A DNA stretch of 64,000 nt from Panagrolaimus kolymaensis (GCA_028622995.1 JAJQJQ010000006.1:8122001-8186000), one strand, 5' to 3'; positions 22,340 through 35,542 are shown, numbered from the stretch's first letter. Notes: a model not told the origin generated them from the sequence alone. Made by a program: numbers and translations.

Positions 22340-25300
22340 GTAAAGCCAAAAGATACTGTAGTAACAAATGTTGCTTTTTCGAATAAGTTTATTTGGGGAA
22401 TTTTTTTTTTATTTTTAGTATCGCACTTTTAAGAAATCACCGTATATTTATTTATTTTGTTTTGCGTGATTCATCAACAACTTTCATCCTTTAAAAAAAA
22501 TTTAAGTCCATTAAAATAATTTTTAAGCAAACAAACAAAAACAATTCTCAGTTTATTATCGTTGATGACGCTTGCTTGTTTCCACAAATCCCCTACACTT
22601 TTTTTTCGTAACTTGAAAATTTTAATTTTTTTTATTCTCGCCACCAAATTAGTTTTTCCCCCTAATTTTAGCTTCTTTTTTTTAAATACAGTCTTTTTTC
22701 CTTTTCGATAACAAAAAAGAAAAGAAAGAGACGGGGTTAAAAATAAATGGAAAGTGAAATTATTAGTTTCTTTGTTTACATTTTTATATTTTAAATTTTT
22801 TTTGATACACTTGAATTACGAATAATCTGTGTGTATGAAAATGAAAATCTATTTTTTCTTTTCTCTATTTTATTTTTTTTTGAAGCCTTATAGAACTTTG
22901 TAATAAGGTTTTCTTTTTTCTTCATGGTTGATTTATAGATAAATGTAGCGAGGCAGCACACACACAAATTTTCACTACAAAAAAAACTATAAAAATTTCG
23001 AAGAAGATGAAGCGAGCGAAGCATTGACGTAAATGAGAGAGATAAAGCGAGCATCTTTTATTTTTTTGCCAACACCAACCAACTAAAAGGATTAATTTTT
23101 CCCATTTCATTTTTATTTTTTTCCGCCAAATAAAATTTATTTCATGCTTTAAGCTTGAAAAGTCATAGATCTTTTTCTTCATTAAATTGAGAAACATAAT
23201 TTTTTTTAATAAAGTGTAAATCCATTCTACCGTAATTTGACGACGAAATTATATAATATGCAAATTCCTAGAAATATACGACGGAAAAGTTTTTCTTTTT
23301 ATTAGTTTTATTAGTTGGTTGGTTAATAACGGAAGTTTTATAGATGATCATCTTCATCAAAAAAAAATTGTCTAAGCTTCAAAAAAAGTTTTACTAGCAT
23401 CAAAAAAAGCTTAAAAGATATGTTTGATGACACACAGGCATCGTGTGATATTTTTACAGAAAAAGGAAATCCTTGATGAAGAAGAAGAAGCCCACGATGG
23501 ATGAGCATGACAATTTCATTTTCTATTTTTTTTTTATTATAAACATTGTTTCCGCTAAAAATTAAGGTTTCTGATTTAAAAATAAATAAATTTTTAAGAT
23601 ACGTTTTCTGACGCGACTTTTTATTTATTTATCTTTTTCGGTATTGAAGAAGCACCTCTTACTTGTGGCCAATGTTTCAAATTAAAAAAAGGATTAATTT
23701 TTGAGCATTCACCTTTTTTAAAGTTTGAATGAAATCAAAAAATGATACTATTCCCTTTCATAAAATTAAATTTATGGAAGCTTTTCGATGACAGATTTTG
23801 TTGGGATTAAGCTTTTCTTAAAAAAGCTGCTTGCAAAAAAACTTCTTTTTCTTCTCGATTGCTTCATCTGCTTCGTATTCATCGTTTTTTGAAATTAAAA
23901 ACGTAATCCATGAGCACCGGAAACTTGAGATTTAGTGATAGAAAGTTAGATAAATACAAGCAACAACACATTGAGAGCATGTGCGCGCGAATTAAAAAAT
24001 AAATGGAGGCAATAAATTGAATACAATATTTGAACATACAACATTTTTTATTAGGCAGAAGAAAAAAAATGTGTAGTCTTAAAATTTGTTTATTCAGACT
24101 GTGACTGAATGAATCCATTAAAGATAGCTATAGATCTCCGAGAAGAAGGTTTTAATCTTTTTTTAATGCAAAATTTGCGTCAAAGTTGTAAAAAAAACCG
24201 CCGAGCGGAGGCAGTGAAAACGCACTTTTACAAATCTAAACAAAAAATATGAGACAAGATACTACTGTAGGCTAAATTAATATATTTGAGAATAAAAGCC
24301 ATCCATAATTACAAATTTTGATAGAAAAGACTATTACTACAAACAAAAATTAAATTTGGGAATTTTTGATCGTAATTAAAAATACACTCCATTATTTTGC
24401 ATCGTCATAGAATTTGTGAAACACAGGAGCCGACAATGAGAGATTAGAATATAAACGTAGATACATACTTTTGTAGAGATTTTCTGATTAATTTTTTTTT
24501 GATAATTACTTCATTCTTTTTTGCTACGTAGAAGTAAGCAACTGCTAATCACCATTGTAGTTAAGCACAGTATTGCACCAAAAATTTTAGTAAATAAAAT
24601 TAATTTTAAATCAATAAATTTTCCAAAAATTTCTCGCTTGCTTTTTGAGGAAAATATTTTTTTAGGTAACAAAAATTTAATTTTACACATTTTTTACTGA
24701 TAAAATCCTTTCCATGTGGGTGTAGTAATAATGTACTTTTAAACTTTAACCTTGCTCTCTGAAGACGAAACAAACATAGGATGATAAGAAGAGAAAAAAG
24801 AACAAAAAAAACTATTTTTGTAGAGATTTTAAGATTAATATTTTTTAATTACTTTGTATTTTCTTTTCAGTTTTTACTTTTATTATTTTTAAAATATGTT
24901 AATCTCTTGGTTCTAATTCCTACAGATAGATAATAAGCATGCGACCGACACTACTACAGTGTGATTTCTTTCTTATCAAGCAGATAGGGAAAAATATTTT
25001 TGTGGATGCTGCTTTTTAACTTTTGGATTGTTTAGCAGCCACAAAAAAAAAGCAAATAATATCCATAAGATAGAGATTTATAATTTATGATTTTTCAACC
25101 AAAAATAATAATAATAATAAAATAACGCGGCGATCAGTGATGCTTTTTCTTTCTTTCTTCTTCCCTTTATTTTTTTGTTTCATAAAAAATCTTTTTTAAT
25201 TTGGTTGCTCTTTACCTTCCTTCCCATTGTTTTGTTAGTTGATCCCCTTAAAATAATGGTGATAGTAATTGTTGTGAATAAGGAGCTTTTTTCTGCACAA

Positions 25301-28300
25301 AAGAAAGAGATTAACAAAAATGCATAATAATAATAAAAATAGTAAGTTTTTTTCAAATATTCCAATAATCTGTTTAGTAACTAACAATAACAACAAGCAA
25401 GAATTTGAGAAAAAATTAAATGCAAACCATAGTTCTAATTTGCCTATAATCTTGTCGCGTCAAACCAAAAATAATTTTAAACCTCAACAATTTATTTATG
25501 TCCTTCTTTTGATTAGGAATCTCTCTCTCAGCTTTATGAATTGTCTTTTTTTTTTGCATAAAAAACATGTTATTCCTTATTGTTCGCTCCTTCTTTATTG
25601 TTATATAAGCTTAATAATATAAAATCTTTATCATCGCTGACCTCTAAAAAAAGGCAAAGCAGTAAGCATCAATAAATAACAAAGAGCGCGCTTACAAGCA
25701 ACAGAAATCTATCCTCCGCCGCTTTTTTATTTAACCAATAATCAGAATACAGTATTTCATTAAAATGATAAATAGGATTTACTTTGATGCTTTCTTCTTC
25801 TTTACTTTTTTATTTTCGATGCAAAAAAAAATAAAAGTAAGAAATTTTGAACAAAAAAATAATTTTTCGATACAAAAAGTTTGAAATTATAATCTGATTA
25901 TGAAAAAAATCTTGTTTTTGTTTAGAATAATTTTTTTTAAACAAACATAAAAAAAATAAGTGATGCTATTTTTTTTTAAAGTTCTGTAAATTTATGAAAT
26001 TACTAACATCGAAAAACAAAGGGTTTTAATTATTATGTCTCGTAACCAATTTGTGTTTCATAAAAAAAAATTAAGGTTTTTGCCGAGCAGTCTCGCAACG
26101 GAAAACCAATTTTTTTGTTATGTTATTACGCATAATTTATTTATATTATAATGTTACAAAAATGCTTGTATCATTATAATATAAAAGATAAATAAATTTT
26201 TTTTCTACCGATGTTGCAGCATCTGCTGCTTCCTGGTGTTACATTCCAAAAAATCCTCTTAGACCAATTATTTTTTTACATCTTAAAATAATATTTTTGT
26301 CAAAGCTGAAGATCAAATAAATAATCTCTCACACTATCACATGTTATTGCACCAAGCAGCAATTCATTCCACCGCATTATTGTAGAACCATTTTTTCGAA
26401 TCGGTTTATAAAAAATACTTTTTTTTAATCAAGGAAATTATTTTAAAAGTCCAAAAGCCAAGCATAAACAAAAGCGGATAATAAACTTTTTTAGTTGGAA
26501 AAAAAATTTAATTTGAATAGTGTTTCTTAAAAAAATAATAATAAATCAGAAATTTCTAAATTCTAAAAAAATTAATTCAAAAATTTTATCTAAAAATCTT
26601 TCATAATTTTCTTCTTCTCGGTTTCCTGATTCAAAAATTATTTTAAAAAATGTTGTCATTCAACGGAGTTCCATTTTGTTTCAAAAATTAAAAGATAATA
26701 CAAATTTTTATTTCTGTCAAATATTTGAGTCACTTTTTTTGTTGTTCTTAAAACCTTACAAATTTTCACATTCATCCATCCTTCCTCTTTTTTTTGTGTT
26801 AAAGGGTTTCATTTTTGTGGGTACAAACAATTTTCTTTTTTGCAAAAAAGCGAAGTTAAAAAAATGATAAATTCCTTTTACTCATTCTTTATCAAATTTT
26901 TTAAATAGTTTCTTGTTGAAATTTATTAATTAATTTAATTTTGTAAAAAGAACAAACATCATAAAAAAAGATTTTATTTTTCAACTAAAAATGACCTTAA
27001 AATTTAATCATAAAAAAAAAGTTGTAAAAATGTTTGCTTGATAGACCTGAAAAATTTTTGTGAGCTGCGTGACGTATTTATATTTGTCATTTTAGTTAAT
27101 TAATTAATCTTTGATGGAAAACAATACATTTTATTTTATATATTTTTAGTTGAGAAAAATTACTTTTCACTTGATTGAAAATTGGAAGTAAAAAAGCGCT
27201 CATCTTTTAAGTGAATTAGTTAAATTAAGAGATAAATAAATGCACGTATGTAAGTAAAAAAGTAAAAATAAGGGCACAAAATAAAGAAGAGTACTAATGA
27301 AATACTTAGAAGAAGAAAAAAAATGGGTCTTGAAGTAATTATTTAGCCATGTGAATAATTCAACTAAAATATTAATAAATTTTATTTTTTGGAGAATTCT
27401 AAACTTTCGAAATCAAGTGCTTGCGAACTTATAAATAAAGAATTATGATATCCTCTGTCATGCCAAGAAATCGTGCTTATTATTTCTTCTAACTCCAAGC
27501 CAAAAATAATTTAGGATTAATTTGCGTTTTTTGCTTTTTTAATAAATATTTTTGGGTATCAAACGATTATTACATATGCATATATACGTAACTAACTAAA
27601 CCATTACATGTAAAAAATAATTATTATGGATTTTAAGCTTAGTTGTAATAATGATAGAGAGTGAAAAGATTTGCCGAAATGGTCACAATCTTCTTTTGAT
27701 CTTTTTTCTTTTACCAAAACCTTTGCTAATTAAAAAATGTTTTAATAATCAGAAGAGACCTTCTTTCTTCCCTTTTTTTAAATACACAAAAAATGGATTG
27801 TACTTTTTATGAGTAAAGAAGTATTGAGAAGAATTATTTAAAGATTGTTGTATATTTAATCATTAGATTTTTGACCCATTACTTTTTTGTCCAATCTAAG
27901 ACTTGTTGTACCTACCACTCTGCATTGTTGTTGCACTATGTATATTAATTATTTTAAGGGCATACAAATCTATGAATTACTGTAATGTAATTTTTTTGAG
28001 GAGGAAAGAATATTCGACTACTATTTTTTTTTAATTATAAAAAAAAGTAAAAAAGATAAAACAAATCTTCTTTTTTTTCATGCTTATTTTTCAATTCCGC
28101 TACTTCTTATAAAATGCATCTCAATGGTCGATGAACTTTTTAGTTTTTTTCCACACATATATTTTATGAATTTTATTTAGTTAAGTGCACATTCTTTTTT
28201 CTTGCAGTCAGTTGGGTCTTGAGATATGTGGTATGTTATTATAAGAAAGAATGAAAAGATTTGGTAATATTTTTTTTTATTTATTTAAAAAAGGAATTTC

Positions 28301-28876
28301 TCAAATCTCTTGAACAATAATGTCTGAATTTCTCAAACAAAAAAAATTCTCACGTGTTTTTTATTTCATTTTTTGGCAAAAGAGAGATCTCATGAAAGAG
28401 AGGAAGTCATCAAACGATAGATGGATGATTACCTTGTGTTTATCTATTTGCGACAACGATAATTTCTTGAATATCCTTATTTCATATTTTTCATTCCTTA
28501 GAAAATTTTATAATATGTATAACTAGGGAGGTGGAGTTTTTTTTCTCTTCATTTTGCTATGCGACTACCTTTTTTTTAATTTTATTGCTATCATGCAATA
28601 CACTACGAGCTACCAGCAGCTACCAACAACAGCTTGCTAGACTTTGAAAAGCCCAACGATCGTGTTTCTCTTTCCTTTCCTTCCTCTACCATAAGTCCAA
28701 TAAACTCCGCCTATTTTTTTTATACGACGCGACGACGCAAAAGAGAGGCGGCAAGGAGGATGTCCTTTTTCTTTTTCCCCTTTCCTTTTTTTGCTTTCTT
28801 TAAAAACGATAAAATAAGCTTTTAAGCTTAAAGCCTCCATCAAAAAAAAGGGGGAAGGAAGAACTTTGAAAGAAAG
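22340..28876. other. Gene-poor AT-rich desert, second part
   Basis: About 6.5 kb without a supported gene. A possible stem (ATTATAATG with CATTATAAT, about 26144-26180) is the only clear structure. A GC-richer stretch at about 28590-28770 before the sulfatase may be regulatory; an open frame there is Phe/Arg-rich and not convincing. Confidence 0.5.
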
Positions 28877-28886
28877 TATATATAAA
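28877..28886 (+). promoter_or_regulatory. TATA box, probably for the arylsulfatase gene
   Basis: TATATATAAA followed by GGCAG lies about 240 bp before the sulfatase ATG and next to a GC-richer block, a typical core-promoter layout. The spacing implies a 5' UTR of about 200 bases. Confidence 0.4.
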
Positions 28887-29122
28887 GGCAGTTTATGATT
28901 TGGTAAATTTAATATCAATGACAATTTTAAATTTGTTGTGTTATCGCATTCTATAACTTTATTATTTTTTTTCGCGCTGTATTTTTGTGGTATAAAATAT
29001 TATTTATTATTATATACTGTATATTACCATATTAATATACCATCTTATTACCTACCTGATTTCTAGAAAAGGGTATAACACATATTATAAATATTATAAA
29101 TATATATTTGCTGTTTAAAAAA

Positions 29123-31564
29123 ATGGAACCTTCAAAGGCTTCTTCTTTTTCAACTTTATTAATTTTAACAACAACATTTATTCCATTAATTTTTGGTTTA
29201 CCTGCAACATTTCCCGATGAAATGCCGCCATCTCCAGATCGGCCAAATATTGTGGTACTTATGGTTGATGATCTTGGTAAGCATTCGTTGTTGCCATTGT
29301 TATTATTTTTTTTGTTTCATTTTTATTGCATTTATTTTTACTATTTTTATCTTCCCTTTTTTCTTTTTTTGGGTTATTTTTCGAACTTGAAATTTGAGAT
29401 TTTTGTTCTCAGCCAAAAAAGCTAAGCACAGTTGTCCCCGTCATTTTTTTTTTCATCGAGAAATGATGATCAATTTTCTGTTCTTTAATGGCTTAAAAAT
29501 GCATCTTTTAAAAAAATATTTAGTTAAAAATTTAAGTACTTACGTGTAAAGAAATAAATTTCTTGGTACATTACAACCTCCAAAAAAAAAATCGGAAAAA
29601 AAAGCATATTTTAATATTGATCTTTGATTTATAGGATATGGAGATATTTTGAGTTATGGTAATCCCACACAAGAATGGAATGAAGTCGATCGAATGATTG
29701 CTGAAGGCACTCGCTTTACTAATGCATATTCAGCTGATTCCATGTGTTCTCCATCTCGAGCTGGTTTCATGACTGGCCGATTACCCATTCGGCTTGGAGT
29801 TACTGGAGGTGCAAGAGTTTTTTTGCCTCATGATGTTAAAGGTTTACCCAAGCATGAACCAACCATCGCTGAAATGTTAAAGGATGCTGGTTATGTTACT
29901 GGTATGATTGGTAAATGGCATTTGGGTATTAATGAACATAATTCCACTGATGGAAATCATTTACCATCTCGACGAGGTTTTGATTTTGTTGGACTTAATT
30001 TACCTTGGACTAATGCATGGCAATGCGATACTACAAAGGTAAGTAAAGGGTTTATGTGACGTCGAAAAAAAAGGGATTAATGTCTTTGAGTTTAATAATT
30101 GGTCATTGAAAGAATATTTACACATGTGCTTTTTTATAGGAATATTATCCTGAACCTGAAATGAATTATTGCTTTTTATACAACGGTGATCACATCGTTC
30201 AACAACCAATTCAATTTGATCATTTAACTGAAGATTTGGTTAATGATTGGAATCGATTCTTAGATGATCGAATTGCAAATGATCAAAATAAAAAGCCATT
30301 CTTCTTTTACTTTTCATTCCCCCACGTTCATTCAACTCAATTTGCAAATGAATTTTTCAAAGGTAGCAGCAATCGTGGCCTTTTTGGTGATAATATCAAT
30401 GAAATGGCATGGGCTACAGGACAAGTTTTGGATTCACTTAAAAAACATGGAATTGATAAAAATACTTTGGTTTTGTTCATGTCTGATCATGGCCCACATC
30501 AAGAACTATGCAATAATGGTGGTTCGACTGCTGGATTAAAAGGTGGAAAATCCAATAGTTTCGAAGGTGGATTCCGAATTCCTTTTGTTACTTGGATGCC
30601 AGGCACCGTTAAACCTGGAGTTGTTTCAAGCGAAGTCGTTTCATCTCTTGATTTGTTCCCAACATTCAAAAAATTGGCTTACGGCAGCGTTTCACCTTTC
30701 CATCATCACGATCGACGAGTCATGGATGGAGTAAACATTTGGCCTGAACTTCAAGGATATTCATATTCTGGTGATAACCGTTACAACGATGTCAAACATT
30801 ATCTTTCTGAACCACTTGGACAACGACGACCCATTTATTTCTATTGCAATAAAAATTTGATGGCCGTTCGATGGGGCGATTATAAAGTTCATTTTATGAC
30901 TTCACCAATCTTTAGAAACTTTTCCATGGACCCTAAACTTGAAGAATTTTGCCCTGGTGGAAAACCCGTTGATGATTGGTAAGCTTAAATAAATTTTATT
31001 AATTTAATCCCGAAAAAAACTAAAAATCCTCTATAAAATATTTTTATTTCTTCCCTTTGCCAGATTACTGTAGACATGTTGGATTAATATTTTATTTTAT
31101 CACTTCCTTTTTTTAGGTATGTATCCCAAACATGCCCTGAAGGCCAACTAATCACACATAATCCTCCCCTCGTATATGACGTAACAGCAGATCCATTTGA
31201 ACTTTATCCACTTGCAAATCAAAAACTTAATAAAGAAATAATTAAAAAGGTTAAAAAACTTGTGAAAGTCCACGAAGAATCGATTGAAGAGGTCGAACAA
31301 GCCCTTGGAATTTATGATCCCGCTTTAATTCCATGCTGTTCTGGAAATGAAGATAATTGCGCTTGCGATCTTATCACAGCTGATTTGGAAGTGGTTCAAC
31401 GTCGAGCATTCACTCAATGGCCAGCTAATTTACCTCGAAATCGAACATCCGCTCTTGGTAATGGAAAAACTTTATATGAATTCATTCCAGCTGATACCGC
31501 ATCCAGCACTCATACGCCTAAACGTAGAAGATTGCAACGACAAAAATCAACTACATCATCTTAA
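29123..31564 (+). CDS. Arylsulfatase (sulfatase family), secreted or lysosomal
   Basis: Exons 29123-29276, 29635-30038, 30140-30978 and 31117-31564 give about 614 aa. A hydrophobic signal sequence (about 8-27) precedes the sulfatase fold. The VLMVDDLG motif supplies the metal-binding Asp pair (D49, D50). CSPSR at 89-93 is the C-x-P-S-R signature whose Cys becomes formylglycine, and GKWHLG and SDHGPH supply further active-site residues. The active site therefore looks intact. The family hydrolyses sulfate esters of steroids, glycans or lipids; the size and Cys-rich C-terminal part fit the animal arylsulfatase/steryl-sulfatase group, but the substrate cannot be told. The tail ends Arg/Lys/Ser-rich. 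The 5' flank is the long desert, the 3' flank AT-rich. Confidence 0.92.
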
Positions 31565-32880
31565 AAAAAATCCATCCACGAAAAAAGATTTTGCTTTAAT
31601 TAATATTTATGTTTTACAAATGATACAAAAAAAATTAAATTTTGCTCGCTTCTTTTATTTATTTATTTTTCATATTCCATTTTTTTTATTTTGCTAACGG
31701 GTCCTTTAGCTTTTTTTATTATTTTTAATTGTTAGAGATTTTTCCTTTTTTGGTTTTATATTTATTTATTCGTCTTTTTTTTTTGGGCTGCTTCTTTACA
31801 TTCTCTGCATTTACAAAAAAATAATGATATTAATTAATTAATTTAATTTATGGTAGATATTGTAGAAAAAAAATTTTAAGGAAAAATAATGAATCGACAA
31901 AATGTTTTTGTTGAACTTTTTTTTCTTCCATGTTTCTTTGCTTTTTGCTTCTTTAATTTTTTAGTCAAAAAAATTAATTAATTTTTCGGAAAAAGAAAAA
32001 AATAATAGTAATTTTTAAAAAATGCGGTGTTATTGTTTTATTTTTTAATTTTTATTATTTTTTCATGCATTTTTTGATATTTTATTTTTTATTGTTTTTT
32101 TTTGTTTCAATTTGTAAACGCCTTTTTTGCGGATAAATACGGTTTCATTTAATTTTAATACAAAACAAAAAATGTTTGATGTTTGACATTCACCCACCAG
32201 AAAAACTCTAACTAGAAAAAACAAAACATCAAAAATTGTAACAATTATTTGTTAGAAAAAAGAAAAATTAATACAATTGGGAGTAAATTAACTTTTAGAA
32301 AATAGGTTTAACCTTGAAAACAAAAAAATAAATGACTACATTTTTTTTTGTTATTTGGATTGGAATAATTCCATTTCTTGGAAATAACATATACAGTATT
32401 TTTATTAGAAGAAGGTCGAAGCTGTGGTGGCTGCTGCAGTGAATAAGGAAAGGAAAAATAAAAGAAATTATTGGGAAGCTTAACTTTTTTTTTCTAGGAA
32501 ATAATCTAATTTTTTTATTATTAAACATAGGGCAAAATAATAAAAAAAATCTTTGGACTAGTCTCTCTCCAAAATTTTTTTATGATAAATGAATTTAGAG
32601 GGTGAAATTAAATTAGACTCAAATATTTGTATGTTATGTTTTTGAAAGTGTTCCAAGATTGTACAAAGTTTTTTTGTTGGCCTTTGAAAAAAAATTTGTT
32701 ATCTGAAAAACACACCTGTGATAATTAATTGGGGAAAGATATACAGTAAAAAATCAAATTTTAGGTAAATAAAAAAGAGTTAAACAACAACAAAAATCTT
32801 TGCAAAAACAATAGATTTAACTGGCATATTTTAAAAGGTGAGTAATAATTTTTTGTTTGTTTCAAATGAAACTTTGCACT
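31565..32880. other. Intergenic after the sulfatase
   Basis: AT-rich sequence with the sulfatase 3' UTR at its start. No gene or RNA recognised. Confidence 0.5.
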
Positions 32881-32926
32881 GTCACAATTTTTTTTATTAT
32901 CAGTATTGGGAATCAAAAAATGTAAT

Positions 32927-33058
32927 CGCCTTTAAAAGAGTAAATATTTAGTTAGATCGAAAAAAGCTGATTAAAGGCGTGGTGTTTTCAATTGTTCTAT
33001 TTGAAGACTTTATCTATGTATGTTGATTTCTTTGGTTCATCAGTAGTGTATTTAAATA
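32927..33058 (+). promoter_or_regulatory. Promoter block of peptide gene copy 1
   Basis: CGCCTTTAA (32927-32935) and its inverted partner TTAAAGGCG (32971-32979), then GTGGTGTTTTCAATTGTT, then a TTTGGTTCATCAGTAGT stretch and a TATTTAAATA box (33049-33058). The ATG is 82 bp after the TATA box. The same order recurs before copy 2 (38369-38377, 38423-38431, 38508-38515) and copy 3 (inverted, 40437-40445, 40393-40401, 40314-40323). Conservation in three copies indicates a shared regulator, unidentified. Confidence 0.6.
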
Positions 33059-33140
33059 GCTTTCCCAATCGTTGAAAATTCATCCAATAAAGTTGCTTAA
33101 ATACGATTAAATTTCTCAAATTTTATTTTTCTCTTTAAAA

Positions 33141-33227
33141 ATGGTTGCTTCTAATTTATTCGAATCAAATCAACAACAAATCCGTTGCGGTGATGAAGAT
33201 CTTTATCATCGACCTGGTTCATTGTAA
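33141..33227 (+). CDS. 28-codon peptide, copy 1 of a three-member family
   Basis: The ORF starts MVASNLFESN and continues with the block shared by all copies, QQQIRCGDEDLYHRPGSL, then TAA. Third-base changes between the copies are mostly silent (CGA/CGT, GGT/GGC, TTG/CTC), as expected of a coding sequence. The stop TAA lies in a GTAAGT context that could act as a splice donor, but the other copies have TAA without a donor, so the short ORF is preferred. There is no signal peptide, one Cys, and a TATA box 82 bp upstream. Function unknown. A structured RNA gene is the main alternative. Confidence 0.6.
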   Translation: MVASNLFESNQQQIRCGDEDLYHRPGSL

Positions 33228-34367
33228 GTGACTCAAAAAAATTTCATAGCTTCCTTCAAAACCAATGCAATGCTTGCCTTCATATTGAAATGTTCAAACG
33301 TCTCGCTTTTTTCATGGTAAAATTACTTTAATAAACATTTTTTATTTTTCTTTTAAAGTTTATAAAAATATATGAAATAAATAATTATGTATTCGTAATT
33401 GCAAATGAGTAAAAACAATTATTATCAATGATCGTATAGTTTTCTCTTGTTTTAGTCGTCAGTTGCTAAGATTGCTATTAGCACATTTTTGAAATTAATG
33501 CTCATGCATACAATTACGAGATCAGGAACATTTTTTGTTTGTTGTCGTAAAAAGTTTTATTTTTGACATTTTGCTTTTACATATCTCTTTTTTCCTTTGA
33601 TATTTTATGAGCTGTTCATAAACATTATTCGTGTTTATGCGCCTTATATTTCTTTCCTCCATCAGTTACATACAAATCATTGTCACAAAATAAGAAACTC
33701 AAAATCTGCCAAAAAAGATGGAAAACAAAATTGTTTTAGTTTTTTTAAAAGTTATTATAAATTTTTTAAAGGCTTGAATCTTTTCTTCGCTGTTTACGTT
33801 TTTGGAAATCTAAAAAGGTGCAAAAAACAATCATAAAAAAATTTACGGGTGTCAATTTTTTGTTATTCGTTTTTTTCTTCTTGTAAATAATTTATTTCAA
33901 AAAAATCTTTATTATATGAAAATTATTTAAATAATAAATACTAACACATAAATTATTTTTTTTTGAAATAGTATGGTTTTTGATTTTAGTCTTAATTCAA
34001 TAAAGCTTTTTTTGTTGAAAAAAAAAGTAAATGCAATTTTTTTTTAAAAATCATTTTATTTCTTTCTTTTTTTTAACAAAATTAAATTAATATTTTCAGA
34101 AAAGCTGCCACCTGCTGCATTTTTTTTCTTTTCATAACTTTGTTTTTGGACACTTTTAATTTTTAGCAACCGAGCGAGACAAAAACACTTTTCAAAAAAA
34201 AAAATTTACCGTAATAAATAAAACTTTTCCAAAAAAAATATTTTTCACATATTTATTTGTTGCTTGCTTGCTTTTAAAGATTCAAGAATGGCGCTTTGAT
34301 CCTTTATAAATTATAAATAAATAAATAAATAACCTATATATTTTTTTATGTGAATTTGCAAATAAGC
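33228..34367. other. Intergenic after peptide copy 1
   Basis: The first 80 bases resemble the 3' flanks of the other peptide copies. The rest is AT-rich without a gene. Confidence 0.5.
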
Positions 34368-34578
34368 TTTAAAGGGAGTGTCCAAGTTTGTTGCAGAGAT
34401 CTTATGGCGGGTGTTCCTAGCCCGAAAGATTTTCACTGTCTCAAAGTCTTACAAAAGTCTACAAATATTTTGTAGCTCTTTGTAAGCTTTTGAGACAATG
34501 AAAAATCTTTCGGGCTAGGAACACCCGCTGTAAATACGTCGTAAATTCTCTGCAACAAACTTGGACACTCCCTTTAAA
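34368..34578. mobile_element. Foldback MITE, 211 bp, 32-bp perfect terminal inverted repeats
   Basis: The ends are TTTAAAGGGAGTGTCCAAG and its exact reverse complement, with perfect pairing over 32 bp; internal arms (GGGTGTTCCTAGCCCGAAAG) also pair, so nearly the whole unit folds. The terminal TTTAAA is self-complementary. The insertion site could thus be TA (Tc1/mariner style) or TTAA (piggyBac style), and the sequence alone cannot decide. No coding capacity. Confidence 0.75.
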
Positions 34579-34811
34579 CCTAAATAAAAAAGAAAAAGTC
34601 AACGTCATTGTTTGATGACTTTTTTTAAAGGAAAATTAAATCACTAATTTACGTAATAAAACATAAATAATAAATAAAAAAATAAATCACTTGTTTAAGC
34701 TAAAAATAATTTTTTTAACGTCAAAAATAAGGTGGGGGTTTTTTTTGCAAGAAAAAGTAAATAAATATAGAAATGAAAAGTAATAAAAAATACAAAATGA
34801 AAATTAATTAC

Positions 34812-34859
34812 CATTCATAATCCAAGGATAAGTAATTGACCGAGAGCGTGCTGCGTGTG
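34812..34859 (-). CDS. Candidate isolated 48-nt exon with a YPW motif
   Basis: On the minus strand a strong acceptor (TTTTTTTCTTTAG) precedes 48 nt ending at ATG followed by GTAATT, a possible donor. One frame reads HAARSRSITYPWIMN. The YPW core recalls the YPWM hexapeptide of Hox proteins, which often sits on a small exon before the homeodomain exon. I found no homeodomain downstream on this strand, so a Hox assignment is not supported. A second frame is also open. It may equally be an alternative exon or chance. Confidence 0.2.
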
Positions 34860-35542
34860 CTAAAGAAAAAAAGACAATATTTATTATGCGTTTTTTTATT
34901 TTTTTAACAAGAATTTATCTATGTATATTAAGAGGATATAAACGTTAGAGATTTAATTTGTTTGTATGCGTGTAAAAGTTCTTTTCTTTAGAATCAATGA
35001 TTAAAACCACCACCAAAAAAAATCTTTGTTATTGAAAAAAAATTAAAATAGCAAACGATGCATGCATGCCCAAACAACTGGCAGGCATGTGCCCGGGGTT
35101 ATTTTTCTTTTTCTCAAAAGCAACAATAATAACAGTTTTTTTCGAAATTATTTTTATTTATTGTCTAGTCTCGTGTTGAAGATTATGCATATTTCTTTTT
35201 CATTCCTTTAAGTTGCTCTCTGATGCAAATCTTTGCTTTATGAACTACTTTAATTGTTGTTTTTTTATTGCACATCGAAAAATTTTAAAAAAAGAGAGGA
35301 AAGAATAATAGTTATTTCTTGTGTGAGACCAACAACAAACAATTTATAAAAAAATAAGGTAAAAAGCAAGAGCATGAAGAAAAAAATCAAACAAGAAAAT
35401 CATCCATCTTTGAACGTCGAATAAAAAAAAATAGAAGGGCAAACAAAATAATTAAACTGTAAAGAAAATAATAATAAGAAAATAAAGGAAATGTACCATA
35501 TTGAGTTGTTCCTTGGTTATTTTATTTTTTTGACGCCAGTTT

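Noticed and set aside
28634..28924. Overlapping plus and minus frames before the sulfatase
   Set aside because: They span the probable TATA box and are Phe/Arg-rich by composition; no splice structure fits.
35050..35100. GCATGCC and GGCATGTGCC pair resembling two p53-type half-sites
   Set aside because: Each half-site has a mismatch and the 11-bp gap is wide; no target gene starts nearby.
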